A stretch of DNA of 64,000 nt from Planctomycetota bacterium (GTDB taxonomy: Bacteria > Planctomycetota > UBA1135 > UBA2386): NCBI GenBank assembly GCA_016795295.1, contig JAEUHP010000205.1:1-64000 (forward strand). Direction: 5' to 3'. The position numbers and the translations under genes are program-made. Every line of letters begins with the position of its first letter. The first letter of the stretch is position 1. Below are positions 1 to 8,609 of this stretch, piece by piece. The notes beneath the pieces were generated by a model. The model made no database searches. It worked only from the letters and a program-made list of their open reading frames with translations, and was not told where the DNA came from.

Positions 1-207
1 TACGGCGCTCTGCTGGACGAGACGCCGGCGCCCCACCGCGGCCGCGGCACGGCGCGGTTGTGGGCGAACGGCTACTGCCGCGAGCTGTGGGATCGCGGCG
101 GGGTGCGGCCCTTGCCGACCCGGTGCTCGCGCGGTCGCGACGTGGTGCTGCCGGCGCGGCCGGAGCATGTCAGCATCACGGCGGCGTTGGCCGGCGTCGG
201 GCACTAG
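1..207 (+). CDS. C-terminal end of an unidentified protein (5' truncated by window)
   Basis: An open frame runs from the first base to a TAG at 205-207, giving the last 68 residues of a protein whose start lies outside the window. The tail is arginine and glycine rich with the stretch ARLWANGYCRELWDRGG and shows no motif I recognise. It converges on valS, with only about 60 bases between the two stop codons. Codon use is GC-rich like the neighbours, but a frame this short in such DNA could be fortuitous, so confidence is moderate. Confidence 0.45.
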   Translation, partial: YGALLDETPAPHRGRGTARLWANGYCRELWDRGGVRPLPTRCSRGRDVVLPARPEHVSITAALAGVGH

Positions 208-229
208 CCGGGTTTGGTGGCGCAGCCGG

Positions 230-277
230 CCCGGCTAGCCCAGTACCCGGCTAGCCCAGTTCCCGGCTAGCCCAGTT
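230..277. repeat. Three tandem copies of a 16-bp unit over the valS stop codon
   Basis: The unit CCCGGCTAGCCCAGTN occurs three times head to tail at 230-245, 246-261 and 262-277, differing only in the last base of copy one. Read on the minus strand, each copy contains CTGGGCTAG, the last two codons and TAG stop of valS; the real stop lies in copy three (267-269). Because 16 is not a multiple of three, the three TAGs fall in three different frames of the valS transcript. Confidence 0.9.
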
Positions 278-3200
278 CACCGAGGCTCTGCTCGACCGCT
301 GCGAGCTGCTGCTGCAGCGCCGCCAAGGCCGCCTGCTCCTTCTGCACCACGGCCGGCGGCGCTTTGGCGACGAACCCGGGGTTGCCGAGCTTCTGCTCGA
401 TGCCGCGGATCTGGCCCTGCAACCGGTCGCGTTCCTTCTGCAGCTTCTGCCGTTCCTGCGCCAGATCGACCACGCCGAGCAAGAAACACTTCACCGCTCC
501 GGACACCACGGTCGCCGCATCGGGGGTGCGCTGCAGGTCGGGGCCCACCGAAACTTCGCCGAGCCCAGCCATCGCCGCGAGCAGGCTCTTGGTGGCCTCG
601 CACACCTCTGCTGTGGCACCGCTGGCCTGGATGCGCGCCACCAGCCGGTCGCGCGGCGGCACCTGGTAGCGCGCGCGGGCCTCGCGGATCGCCACACACA
701 GACCTTGCATGGCGGTGAGCTGCTGCTCGACGTCGGCCGCGATCCAGTCGGGCCGTGCGGCCGGCCAGGCGGCGAGCACGAGCAGGTCGCTGCTCGGCAG
801 CGGCGCCTCGAGGCCGCGCTGCGGGGCCAGCTCCTGGAGGCGTGCCCACAGGGTTTCGGTGACGAACGGCACGAACGGGTGCAGCAGGCGCAGCGTCTGG
901 TCGAGCACCAGTGCCAGCACCTGTTTGCCCGTTGCGGCAGCGGTGGGGTCGGCGCCGGGTTTGAAGCAGGGCTTCTTCAGTTCGAGGTACCAGTCGCACA
1001 GCTCGTTCCAGAAGAAGTCGCGGGCGGCGGCCAGGGCTTGGGCTGGCTGGTAACGCAGCAGGGCCTCGTGCACGGCGGTGCGCGCCGCCGCGAGCCGCGA
1101 CAGGATCCAGCGGTCCTCGAGTGGCAGGGTGGCGGCGGTGAGCGGGGCGAAGCGCGTGCCGTCGAGATTCAGGAACGCGAAGCGCGCGGCGTTCCACAGC
1201 TTGTTGCAGAACGACGCGCCGACGGTGAAGCGTTCGGACGTGGCTTTCGCCGGGGTGATGCCCTCCTTGCCGTACTGGCCGATCAGGTCGATCGGCCGGC
1301 CCGTGGTCGGGTCCAGGAACGTGCCGATGTAGGGGCCCGGCTTGGCCGTGGCCAGGTCGATCAGCTGTTCGGGCGCACCGGCCGCGGTGAACGGCGAGAT
1401 CGCCTGCACCGGCAGCCGGATGTCCTGCGTGCCGGTCTGCAGTTCACACACCACGTAACGCAGGGCGTCGGCGCCATAGCGGGCGATGATGTCGAGCGGG
1501 TCGATGCCGTTGCCCTTGCTCTTGCTCATGCGTTCGCCCTTGCCGTCGAGGATCGTGGCGTGCAGGAACACGGCGTGGAACGGCACGTCGCCGAGGTTGT
1601 AGAGCCCGGTCAGCACCATGCGCGCGACCCACAGCGTGATGATGTCGCGGCCGGTGACCAGACACGAACCCGGGTAGTAGTAGGACAGCGAGTCCGGCCG
1701 GCCGGGTGCGCCGCCCAGCGCGGTTTGCCCCGGATCGACCCGCGCGCTGTCCGGGTTGGGCCAGCCGAGCGTGCTGTGCGGCCACAGCGCGGAACTGAAC
1801 CAAGTGTCGAGCACGTCCGGATCGAGGCAGAGGCCGGCGCCTTGCAGCACCGGGCCCAAGGACTGGTCCATGGCGCTGTCGCGGAAACAGATCTGCACCT
1901 CGACCCGGGTCGGGGCATTGGGCGAGCGCAGGTGCGCGAAGGCCTGCTGCGGCGGCAGGCGCTGGCCGTCGGGCAGCACCACGTACGCCGCCACGTCGTC
2001 GCGGGCGAGTTGGGCGCCGAGCATCGGCTCCAGCATCAGCAGGTGCTGCACCGGCAGTTCGCCGCGCCACACCGGGATCCGGTGGCCCCACCAGAGCTGG
2101 CGGCTGATGCACCAGTCGCGCTTCTCCGCGAGCCACTGGTCGTACATCTTGCGGTAGCGCTCCTGGTCCGGGTGGAAGCGCACCTGCGCGCGCGGCGAGC
2201 CGTCCGGGCGCGGGGGCAGCGTGCCAGCGCTCGCCATCAGGGCCACTTCGGCGAGCCCGGGCGCCACGAATTCCTGCGCGGTGCCGCGGCCCATGCGCAC
2301 CCCGCCGGGCACGTCGCCCATGTGCACGAACCACTGCTGGCTCAGGAACGGTTCGACGATGGTCTTGCTGCGGTCGCTGTGGTCGACCTCCAGCACGCGG
2401 TCCTCGATGCGTTCGAGCAGGCCCAGAGCATTCAGGTCCTGCAGCACCGCCGCACGCGCGGCGAACCGGTCCTGGCCCTGGTAGCGGCCACCGGCCTGGC
2501 TGATGGTGCCGTCGGGGTTCAGCATCGACACGGCGCCGATCTGCGGGTGGCGCTGCCACACCGCGTAGTCGTTGGGGTCGTGTGCCGGTGTGATCTTGAC
2601 GCAGCCGGTGCCGAGCGTCGGGTCCGCCCATGCGTCGACGATCAGCGGGATGGTGCGGTCGACCAGCGGCAGGCGCAGTTTGCGCCCGGCTTTGGCCAGT
2701 CGTGCGATCGCCTCGAGGGTCGGCAGCAGGTCGCGTTCGCGGGCCAGCAGGCGGTCGAGTTCGAGCTGGGCGGCGGCGGCTTCGGCGCCGCTCGCCTTGG
2801 CCACTTCGACCTGCTGGTCGACGATCGCCGCCCGCAGCGCACCGGAGGGGTCCGGGTGCACCGCCACCGCGGTGTCGCCGAGCATGGTCTCCGGGCGGGT
2901 GGTCGCCACCAGGACGTGCGTCGGTTCGCCGGGGCCGGCGTCGAGCACCGGGTAACGCAGGTAGTGGAACTTGCCCTGGACGGTGGCCTTGTACAGTTCG
3001 TCGTCGGCGACCGCGGTCTGCAGGGCACAATCCCAATTGACCAGGCGGTTGCCGCGGAAGATCAAGCCGTCGCGAAACATGGCGAAGAACGTGTGGCGCA
3101 CGGCACGCGCACACACGTCGTCCATGGTGAAGCGTGCCCGATCCCAGTCGCACGAGCAGCCCATGCCCTGCTGCTGGGTGCGGATGCGCTGCTGGCTCTG

Positions 3201-3569
3201 GGCCGCCCAGTCGTGGATGCGCTGCACCAGGGCCTCGCGGCCGACGTCGTGGCGGGTCTTGCCTTCGAGCTCCTTGAGGCGCTTCTCGACCACCGCCTGG
3301 GTGGCGATGCCAGCGTGGTCGGTGCCGGCCTGCCACAGGGTGTTGTCGCCCTGCATGCGGTGCCAGCGCACCAGCAGATCCTGCATCACATTGTCCATCG
3401 CGTGGCCCATGTGCAGGGCGCCGGTGACGTTCGGCAGCGGCATCATCACCACGTAGCGCTGGTCGCGCGCATCCGGGGTCGCGGCGAAGGCCCGGCTGCC
3501 GAGCCAGCGCGCGGTGGCGGCAGGTTCGAGGGTCGCCGGGTCGTACTTGGCGGGCAGTTCGGTGCTCAT
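267..3569 (-). CDS. valS: Valine--tRNA ligase (ValRS)
   Basis: Class I aminoacyl-tRNA synthetase that charges tRNA-Val in the cytoplasm and edits mischarged threonine. The 1100-residue product has the HIGH signature as HMGH (residues 53-56, in PLPNVTGALHMGH). It has the CP1 editing signature TTRPETMLGD, the KMSKS loop as RMSKS (about 680-684), an anticodon-binding domain, and the C-terminal coiled coil typical of bacterial ValRS (AQERQKLQKERDRLQ). The start chosen is the ATG beginning MSTELPAKYDPATLE. A longer frame upstream gives 54 proline- and arginine-rich residues unlike any ValRS, so I reject it. The gene is divergent from the PAS kinase at 3725 and ends inside a tandem repeat that duplicates its last codons. 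Confidence 0.97.
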   Translation of the reverse strand: MSTELPAKYDPATLEPAATARWLGSRAFAATPDARDQRYVVMMPLPNVTGALHMGHAMDNVMQDLLVRWHRMQGDNTLWQAGTDHAGIATQAVVEKRLKELEGKTRHDVGREALVQRIHDWAAQSQQRIRTQQQGMGCSCDWDRARFTMDDVCARAVRHTFFAMFRDGLIFRGNRLVNWDCALQTAVADDELYKATVQGKFHYLRYPVLDAGPGEPTHVLVATTRPETMLGDTAVAVHPDPSGALRAAIVDQQVEVAKASGAEAAAAQLELDRLLARERDLLPTLEAIARLAKAGRKLRLPLVDRTIPLIVDAWADPTLGTGCVKITPAHDPNDYAVWQRHPQIGAVSMLNPDGTISQAGGRYQGQDRFAARAAVLQDLNALGLLERIEDRVLEVDHSDRSKTIVEPFLSQQWFVHMGDVPGGVRMGRGTAQEFVAPGLAEVALMASAGTLPPRPDGSPRAQVRFHPDQERYRKMYDQWLAEKRDWCISRQLWWGHRIPVWRGELPVQHLLMLEPMLGAQLARDDVAAYVVLPDGQRLPPQQAFAHLRSPNAPTRVEVQICFRDSAMDQSLGPVLQGAGLCLDPDVLDTWFSSALWPHSTLGWPNPDSARVDPGQTALGGAPGRPDSLSYYYPGSCLVTGRDIITLWVARMVLTGLYNLGDVPFHAVFLHATILDGKGERMSKSKGNGIDPLDIIARYGADALRYVVCELQTGTQDIRLPVQAISPFTAAGAPEQLIDLATAKPGPYIGTFLDPTTGRPIDLIGQYGKEGITPAKATSERFTVGASFCNKLWNAARFAFLNLDGTRFAPLTAATLPLEDRWILSRLAAARTAVHEALLRYQPAQALAAARDFFWNELCDWYLELKKPCFKPGADPTAAATGKQVLALVLDQTLRLLHPFVPFVTETLWARLQELAPQRGLEAPLPSSDLLVLAAWPAARPDWIAADVEQQLTAMQGLCVAIREARARYQVPPRDRLVARIQASGATAEVCEATKSLLAAMAGLGEVSVGPDLQRTPDAATVVSGAVKCFLLGVVDLAQERQKLQKERDRLQGQIRGIEQKLGNPGFVAKAPPAVVQKEQAALAALQQQLAAVEQSLGELG

Positions 3570-3724
3570 CGAGGGCGAACAGTGTAGGGGCACTGCGCAG
3601 CCGAGGCACGCACTCCGCGGTCCTGCCGACCTGGGTGGCGCCCGGGGCGGGTGGGAAAAGTCTGGGGGCGGGGTGGTCTTTTGCGCAGGGCTGGTGGACA
3701 CTCGGGGTCTCAGGGAACCGGTCC

Positions 3725-4831
3725 ATGCCAATCCACGATCACGGGCACGAAGCCTCTGGCGATGGCGCCGGGGCCGACGATCTCTTGCTGCACGTGTTCG
3801 AGGCGGCCCCCAGCGCGATGCTGCTGGTGGCCGCGGACGGCCGCATCCGCACGGCCAACCGCCATCTCGAACAACTGTTCGGCCATCGCCGTGAGGATCT
3901 GGCCGGGCAGCCGGTCGAGATGCTGGTGCCCGAACGCTTCCGCGGGCCCCACCCGGAGCACCGGGCAGGTTTTCTGCGGGCTCCGTCGGTGCGGGCCATG
4001 GGGGCCGGTCGCGATCTGTTCGGGCTGCGCCGCGACGGCAGCGAGGTGCCGATCGAGATCGGTCTCAACCCGATGCGGGTGCGCGGCGAACTCTACGTGC
4101 TGGCGTCGATCATCGACATCACCCAGCGCAAGCGCGGCGAGAACCTGCTGCGCGCTTCGCTGGCCGAGAAGGAGACACTGCTTCGGGAGATCCACCATCG
4201 GGTCAAGAACAACATGCAGGTGGTGTCGAGTCTGCTCAGTCTGCAGACCAGCAACGTCGACGAACCGCGCTACCGCGCCATGTTCGAAGAGTGCCAGGCA
4301 CGAGTGCGGGCCATGGCGCTGATCCACGAGAAGCTCTACGCCTCCGGCAACCTGTCCCAGCTCGACGCCGGCGAGTACGTGCGCGAACTGGCACACATGC
4401 TGGTGCGTTCCTACGACCAGAGACGCGCCAGGGTGCGCCTGGACGTGGTGGCCGAAGCCTTGCCGCTCGACATCCAGACCGCCATTCCGGTCGGCCTCCT
4501 GCTCAACGAGCTGGTCACCAACGCCATGAAGCACGCGTTCGAGGACGGCCAGGGCGGCACGGTCCGGGTGGCGCTGCGTTGCGTCGGCGGCTCGGACGCC
4601 GAACTGTGTGTCGCCGACGACGGCCGGGGCATGGCCGAACCTACGGCGCCGGCCGAGGCTGGCCCGACGCGCGGCCTCGGCCTGCGGCTGGTGCGTGGCC
4701 TGGTGCGCCAGATCGACGGCGAATTGCACCGCCGCACCGAATCGGGCCGCGGCGTCGCAGTGACGATTCGCTTTCCTCTGCCCGCGCCGGCGCCCGCCGA
4801 GCCGGCCACATCCCCGGAGAACGAGCCATGA
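3725..4831 (+). CDS. PAS-domain sensor histidine kinase of the HisKA_2/HWE type
   Basis: Signal-transducing kinase without transmembrane segments, so probably cytoplasmic. Residues about 20-140 form a PAS domain (LLVAADGRIRTANRHLEQLF, then IIDITQRKRGE). Next comes the HisKA_2 phosphoacceptor helix LREIHHRVKNNMQVVSSLL and a C-terminal ATPase domain with N-box NELVTNAMKHAFEDG and G-box DDGRGM. The start is the ATG at 3725, preceded by AGGGA about seven bases upstream; an upstream in-frame extension lacks family similarity. Its stop overlaps the start of the next gene (ATGA), so the two are translationally coupled and probably act in one pathway. The sensed signal cannot be read from the sequence. 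Confidence 0.9.
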   Translation: MPIHDHGHEASGDGAGADDLLLHVFEAAPSAMLLVAADGRIRTANRHLEQLFGHRREDLAGQPVEMLVPERFRGPHPEHRAGFLRAPSVRAMGAGRDLFGLRRDGSEVPIEIGLNPMRVRGELYVLASIIDITQRKRGENLLRASLAEKETLLREIHHRVKNNMQVVSSLLSLQTSNVDEPRYRAMFEECQARVRAMALIHEKLYASGNLSQLDAGEYVRELAHMLVRSYDQRRARVRLDVVAEALPLDIQTAIPVGLLLNELVTNAMKHAFEDGQGGTVRVALRCVGGSDAELCVADDGRGMAEPTAPAEAGPTRGLGLRLVRGLVRQIDGELHRRTESGRGVAVTIRFPLPAPAPAEPATSPENEP

Positions 4832-6747
4832 GCCACCGCGTGATGATCGTCGAGGACGAGAGTCTGGTCGCCGAGGATCTGCACCAGTGCCTCGAACAGT
4901 TCGGCTACGAAGTGGTGGGCGTCGCCGACAGCGCCGAATCGGCGCGCCGCCTGGCCCGCGATCAGGTGCCGGACCTGGCGTTGTTGGACATTCGCCTCAA
5001 GGGGGCCGTGGACGGCATCGAGTTGGCTCAGGAGCTGCGTGACCAGCGCATCGGCTTCGTCTATCTGACGTCGCACGCGGATGCGCACACGCTGTCGCGG
5101 GCCCGTGCCACCGAGCCGCTCGGCTACGTGCTGAAGCCGTTCGACCGGCGCGAGATCCACCCGGTGCTGGAGATGGCGGTCTACCGCCATCAGAACGACC
5201 GCCAGCTGCGCGCCATGGAGCGTTGGCTGTCGACCACCCTGCACAGCATCGGCGACGGCGTGCTGGTCACCGATGCGCAGCTGCGCGTTTCGTTCCTGAA
5301 CCCGGCGATGGAGCGCTGCTGCGGCCATTCGCTGCGGGAAGCCGTGGGTTTGCCGGTCGGCGAAGTGCTGCGTCTGGTCGCCGGCACCTCGCAGGAGCCG
5401 TTGCCGTGCATTGCGGCCCGGGCGCTCCAGCAACAGGCCATCGTGTATCTGGAGCCCGATGCCGAACTGGTGCGGCGGGACGGCTCGCGCCTGCCGATCG
5501 ACGACTGTGCGGCGCCGATCCGCGACGGGGATCGGGTCACCGGGGTCGTGGTGGTCTGCCGCGATGCGCGCCAGCGCCGCGAGTTGGAGCGGCGCCAGCG
5601 CGAAGCCGACCAGCGGGTCGAGGAAGCCAAGCGCATGCAGAGCCTCGCGGTCCTGGCCGGTGGGGTCGCACACGACGTCAACAACGCCTTGACGGCGATC
5701 CTGGGCGGGGTGGCAGCCTGCCGCGAGGGCAATGCCGCTGAACGGGCCCTGGCCCTGGATCGCATCGAAGCCCGGGTCGGCGCCGTGGCTGCGTTGTGCC
5801 GGCAGTTGCTGGCGGGTGCCGGCGCGGCACCGCTCGCTCCGGAGGTCGTGGTGGTGGCGCCGGCGTTGGCCGCCGTCGTCGCGGCGGAACGCGAGTTCGT
5901 CGGGGAACGGATCAGCGTGTCGGTCGAGGTCGAACCGCCGCTGCTCGCGGTGCTCGCCGACCCGGTGCAGTTCGGCCAGGTGGTGCAGAATCTGCTGCGC
6001 AACGCGGCCGAAGCGCTGCTGGCGCGCGGCGGGGCCATCGCCGTGCGTGCCGGCCAGCTCCGGTTGCCAGGCCAGCACCTGGCCGATGCCCAGATCGGTG
6101 CTGGGCTGGCGGCGGGTGACTACGCCTGGTTCGAGTTCGCCGACGACGGGCCGGGCATGCCGCCCGATGTGCGGGCGCGGGTGTTCGAGCCGTTCTTCAC
6201 CACCAAGCTGTCGGGCCGTGGCCTCGGTCTCGCCAGTGTGCACGGCATCGTGCGCCGCCATGGCGGTGCGATCCAGGTGGTCAGCGAAGTGGGCGTGGGC
6301 AGCCTGTTCCGGGTGCTGTGGCCCATGCCGCCCGCGGCACCGGCAGTTCCCGAGTCCGTGCGGCGGACGCGGTGTGTGGCGGTGGTCGACGACGACCGCG
6401 GCGTGCGCGAGGTTGCGGCCAATCTGCTGCGGTTGCGCGGCCTGCGCGCTGCGGAGTTCCCCGCCGGAGAGGTCCTGTTGGCTGCCGTTGCCGCTGGGCA
6501 GCGGTTCGATGCGGTGGTCCTGGACATCGCGATGCCGGGCCTGGATGGAGTGGCGACCTTGGATGCCCTGCGCGTGGCCAACCCGGCACTGCCCGTGCTG
6601 ATGGTCAGTGGCAACGCGGACTTCACCGCTCTGCAGCAGCGGCGGGACCCGTGCCTCGCCTGGCTGGCGAAGCCGTTCGACGGCCATGGACTGCACCGCG
6701 CCCTGGAACGTCTGTGGCAGCAGATCACCAGCCGACCCGCGCCGTGA
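4828..6747 (+). CDS. Hybrid regulator: REC-PAS-histidine kinase-REC
   Basis: A 639-residue cytoplasmic signalling protein. An N-terminal receiver domain (residues about 1-125; VMIVEDES, phosphoacceptor Asp in LALLDIRLKG, Lys in YVLKPFD) is followed by a PAS domain (about 130-260). Then come a HisKA dimerisation helix with VAHDVNNALTAI, an ATPase domain (NLLRNAAEAL, DDGPGMP, GRGLGLASVHGI) and a second receiver (Asp in VVLDIAMPGLDG, Lys in LAKPFDG). It overlaps the upstream kinase by four bases (ATGA). The N-terminal receiver is the obvious acceptor for that kinase, which suggests a two-step phosphorelay. There is no DNA-binding domain, so the output must be another partner; the orphan receiver at 13213 is one unproven candidate. 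Confidence 0.9.
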   Translation: MSHRVMIVEDESLVAEDLHQCLEQFGYEVVGVADSAESARRLARDQVPDLALLDIRLKGAVDGIELAQELRDQRIGFVYLTSHADAHTLSRARATEPLGYVLKPFDRREIHPVLEMAVYRHQNDRQLRAMERWLSTTLHSIGDGVLVTDAQLRVSFLNPAMERCCGHSLREAVGLPVGEVLRLVAGTSQEPLPCIAARALQQQAIVYLEPDAELVRRDGSRLPIDDCAAPIRDGDRVTGVVVVCRDARQRRELERRQREADQRVEEAKRMQSLAVLAGGVAHDVNNALTAILGGVAACREGNAAERALALDRIEARVGAVAALCRQLLAGAGAAPLAPEVVVVAPALAAVVAAEREFVGERISVSVEVEPPLLAVLADPVQFGQVVQNLLRNAAEALLARGGAIAVRAGQLRLPGQHLADAQIGAGLAAGDYAWFEFADDGPGMPPDVRARVFEPFFTTKLSGRGLGLASVHGIVRRHGGAIQVVSEVGVGSLFRVLWPMPPAAPAVPESVRRTRCVAVVDDDRGVREVAANLLRLRGLRAAEFPAGEVLLAAVAAGQRFDAVVLDIAMPGLDGVATLDALRVANPALPVLMVSGNADFTALQQRRDPCLAWLAKPFDGHGLHRALERLWQQITSRPAP

Positions 6748-6810
6748 CCACGTAGCGGCGCGGCCGTCGCCAGCGCGGCCCTTGGGCGCCTGCGGGCGGC
6801 GCGCACCGCC

Positions 6811-8544
6811 TCACTCGAGCCGGTAGGCGAACGCCAACTCCGGCCCGAGCAAGGGGTGCTGCTGACGGCCGCGCAGGTCGACCGCCAGCATCTCGGCGCG
6901 CAGGGTGTCGCGCAGCAGACGGCCCTCGCGGATGCTGCCGGTGGCGGCGAGGCTCTGCGCCAGCAGGGCCTTGGTCAGCGGCGTGTCGGCCAGGCGGGCG
7001 GCGCGCGACAGGGCCAGGTGCCGGTCGCCGAGTTCGCCCCGCAGCTCGTGGGCGAACGCCGCGAGGCGCAGGCCGAACGGGCTGTCACCGCCCCGGCCGA
7101 GCTGCGCTTCGAGCCGTGGCAGGCGCTGCTTCTCGGCGCGGATCTGCAGCAGACCACCGAGGTACGCCGCTGCGTCGGCCACAGGTGAACCCGGCAGTTG
7201 CGCCTGAACGGCGGCGAGCAGCGGCTCGAGTTCGCGGCCCTGGTCGAGCCGGATCAGCACTTCACCCTGTTCGGCGAACTCGCCGGCGCGCAGGGCCAGG
7301 AACTGCGGGTGCGCTGCCAGCCACTCGAGGTCCAGGCGCAGCACGGCGGCGGCGGCTCCCGATTTGCCGAGCAGCAGGGCATGGGCGGCCTGGATGCGGC
7401 GCAGGTGGTGGGCGTTGGCGCCGCTGCCGAGGTCGGGATCGGCCAGCATGCGGTCGAGGTCGGCGCGCAGCGCGTCGTGCTGGCCTGCGCCCCAGCGCGA
7501 CAGGGCCCGTGGCACCACCAGCCAGAGGGGCGGCAGTCGGAGTGCCGCAGCGTCGAACCAGCCGAGCGCCGCGGTCGCCGCATCGGTGCCGAGGCAGGCC
7601 CAGCCCAAGTGGTAGGCGGGCAGGGCCTGGTTCGGCAGGCGCTGCACGAGTGGCTCGAGCACGGCGCGGGCCGCGGCGAACTCGCGGCGGTAGTTGTGGG
7701 CGATCGCGCGGGTCAAGGCGCACTGCGGGTCGTGGGGCCGTTCCCGCTGGGCCACTTCCCCCAGCAGATCCAGGTCGGCGTCGAAGGGGCGCGCCCGTTC
7801 GGGGTGTTGCGAACTCTGCGCCAGCAACAAGGTGCGGGCGAGACGATGCTGCGTGCGCGGGCCGAGGCGGCTTTGGTAGCCGAGTGCTTCGCGGCACAGC
7901 CGTTCGGCGGCTTCGGGGTCGCCGAGCAGCAGGCGCACGGCCGCGATCGTCTCCAGCACGAACGGGCTGGCGCCGTCGCGTTCGCGGGCTCCGGTCAGGG
8001 CCCGGGCCGCGGCGGAGAACGCCCCGTCCCGCAGCAGGAGCTGGGCGTCCACGGCGGCGAGCAGCGCGTCCACCACGGGAGTGGTGGCGAGTGCCACCGG
8101 CACGGGCGCGGGGCAGCGTTCGCCGAGGGCATGCCGGGTGGCCCAGGCCAGCTGGTCGACGGCGGCGGGCAGGTCGACCGCGGCCCACGAAGTCCCGGCC
8201 AGGGTCCGTGGCCCGTCCCGGGTCAGCAGGGCGGCATGCAGCGCGCGCGCGCGCAGGTCGACCGTGAGCTGCACCGTGAGCGCCCCGTCGAGTCGCAGCT
8301 CGGCTTCCAGCACGTCGAAGTGCGGCGACTGCGCCAGCGCTTCGCGGTACCAGGCCAGGGCCGCGCGGTCGTCCCGTTCGTCGCCGTGCCCCGGGGCCAG
8401 GTCGACCAGGAGGCGGGTGCCGGCGGGCAGCTCCAGGGCCATCGGCACCGTGGGGGCCGGCCCGGGCACGGCGGTGAACTCCACCGATTCGGTGCGGCAG
8501 GCAGCGAGCAGGGCCAAGGTCCAGGGTAGCGAGGAGCGCACCAC
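6811..8544 (-). CDS. TPR-repeat lipoprotein of unknown function
   Basis: A 577-residue predicted lipoprotein: the first 15 residues form a short signal ending in the lipobox LAAC (Cys16), so it should be exported and lipidated. The body is almost entirely alpha-helical and alanine/leucine rich, with repeats of tetratricopeptide type (for example ALPAYHLGWACLGTDAATA and AALGWFDAAALRLPP). These usually serve as protein-interaction scaffolds. No catalytic motif is visible. It converges on the hybrid kinase and is divergent from the secreted protein at 8610. The start chosen is the ATG that yields an intact lipobox. The specific partner is unknown. Confidence 0.75.
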   Translation of the reverse strand: MVRSSLPWTLALLAACRTESVEFTAVPGPAPTVPMALELPAGTRLLVDLAPGHGDERDDRAALAWYREALAQSPHFDVLEAELRLDGALTVQLTVDLRARALHAALLTRDGPRTLAGTSWAAVDLPAAVDQLAWATRHALGERCPAPVPVALATTPVVDALLAAVDAQLLLRDGAFSAAARALTGARERDGASPFVLETIAAVRLLLGDPEAAERLCREALGYQSRLGPRTQHRLARTLLLAQSSQHPERARPFDADLDLLGEVAQRERPHDPQCALTRAIAHNYRREFAAARAVLEPLVQRLPNQALPAYHLGWACLGTDAATAALGWFDAAALRLPPLWLVVPRALSRWGAGQHDALRADLDRMLADPDLGSGANAHHLRRIQAAHALLLGKSGAAAAVLRLDLEWLAAHPQFLALRAGEFAEQGEVLIRLDQGRELEPLLAAVQAQLPGSPVADAAAYLGGLLQIRAEKQRLPRLEAQLGRGGDSPFGLRLAAFAHELRGELGDRHLALSRAARLADTPLTKALLAQSLAATGSIREGRLLRDTLRAEMLAVDLRGRQQHPLLGPELAFAYRLE

Positions 8545-8609
8545 GACAGCTTCCCGGGCGAGGCGGCTCGGCTCAACCCGCCGCCGTGGAATGCCGATGG
8601 CAAGGGCCT

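Noticed and set aside
705-3587. 960-codon open frame antisense to valS
   Set aside because: It mirrors valS exactly, has no recognisable domain, and is explained by strong G/C bias at third codon positions; valS is unmistakable.
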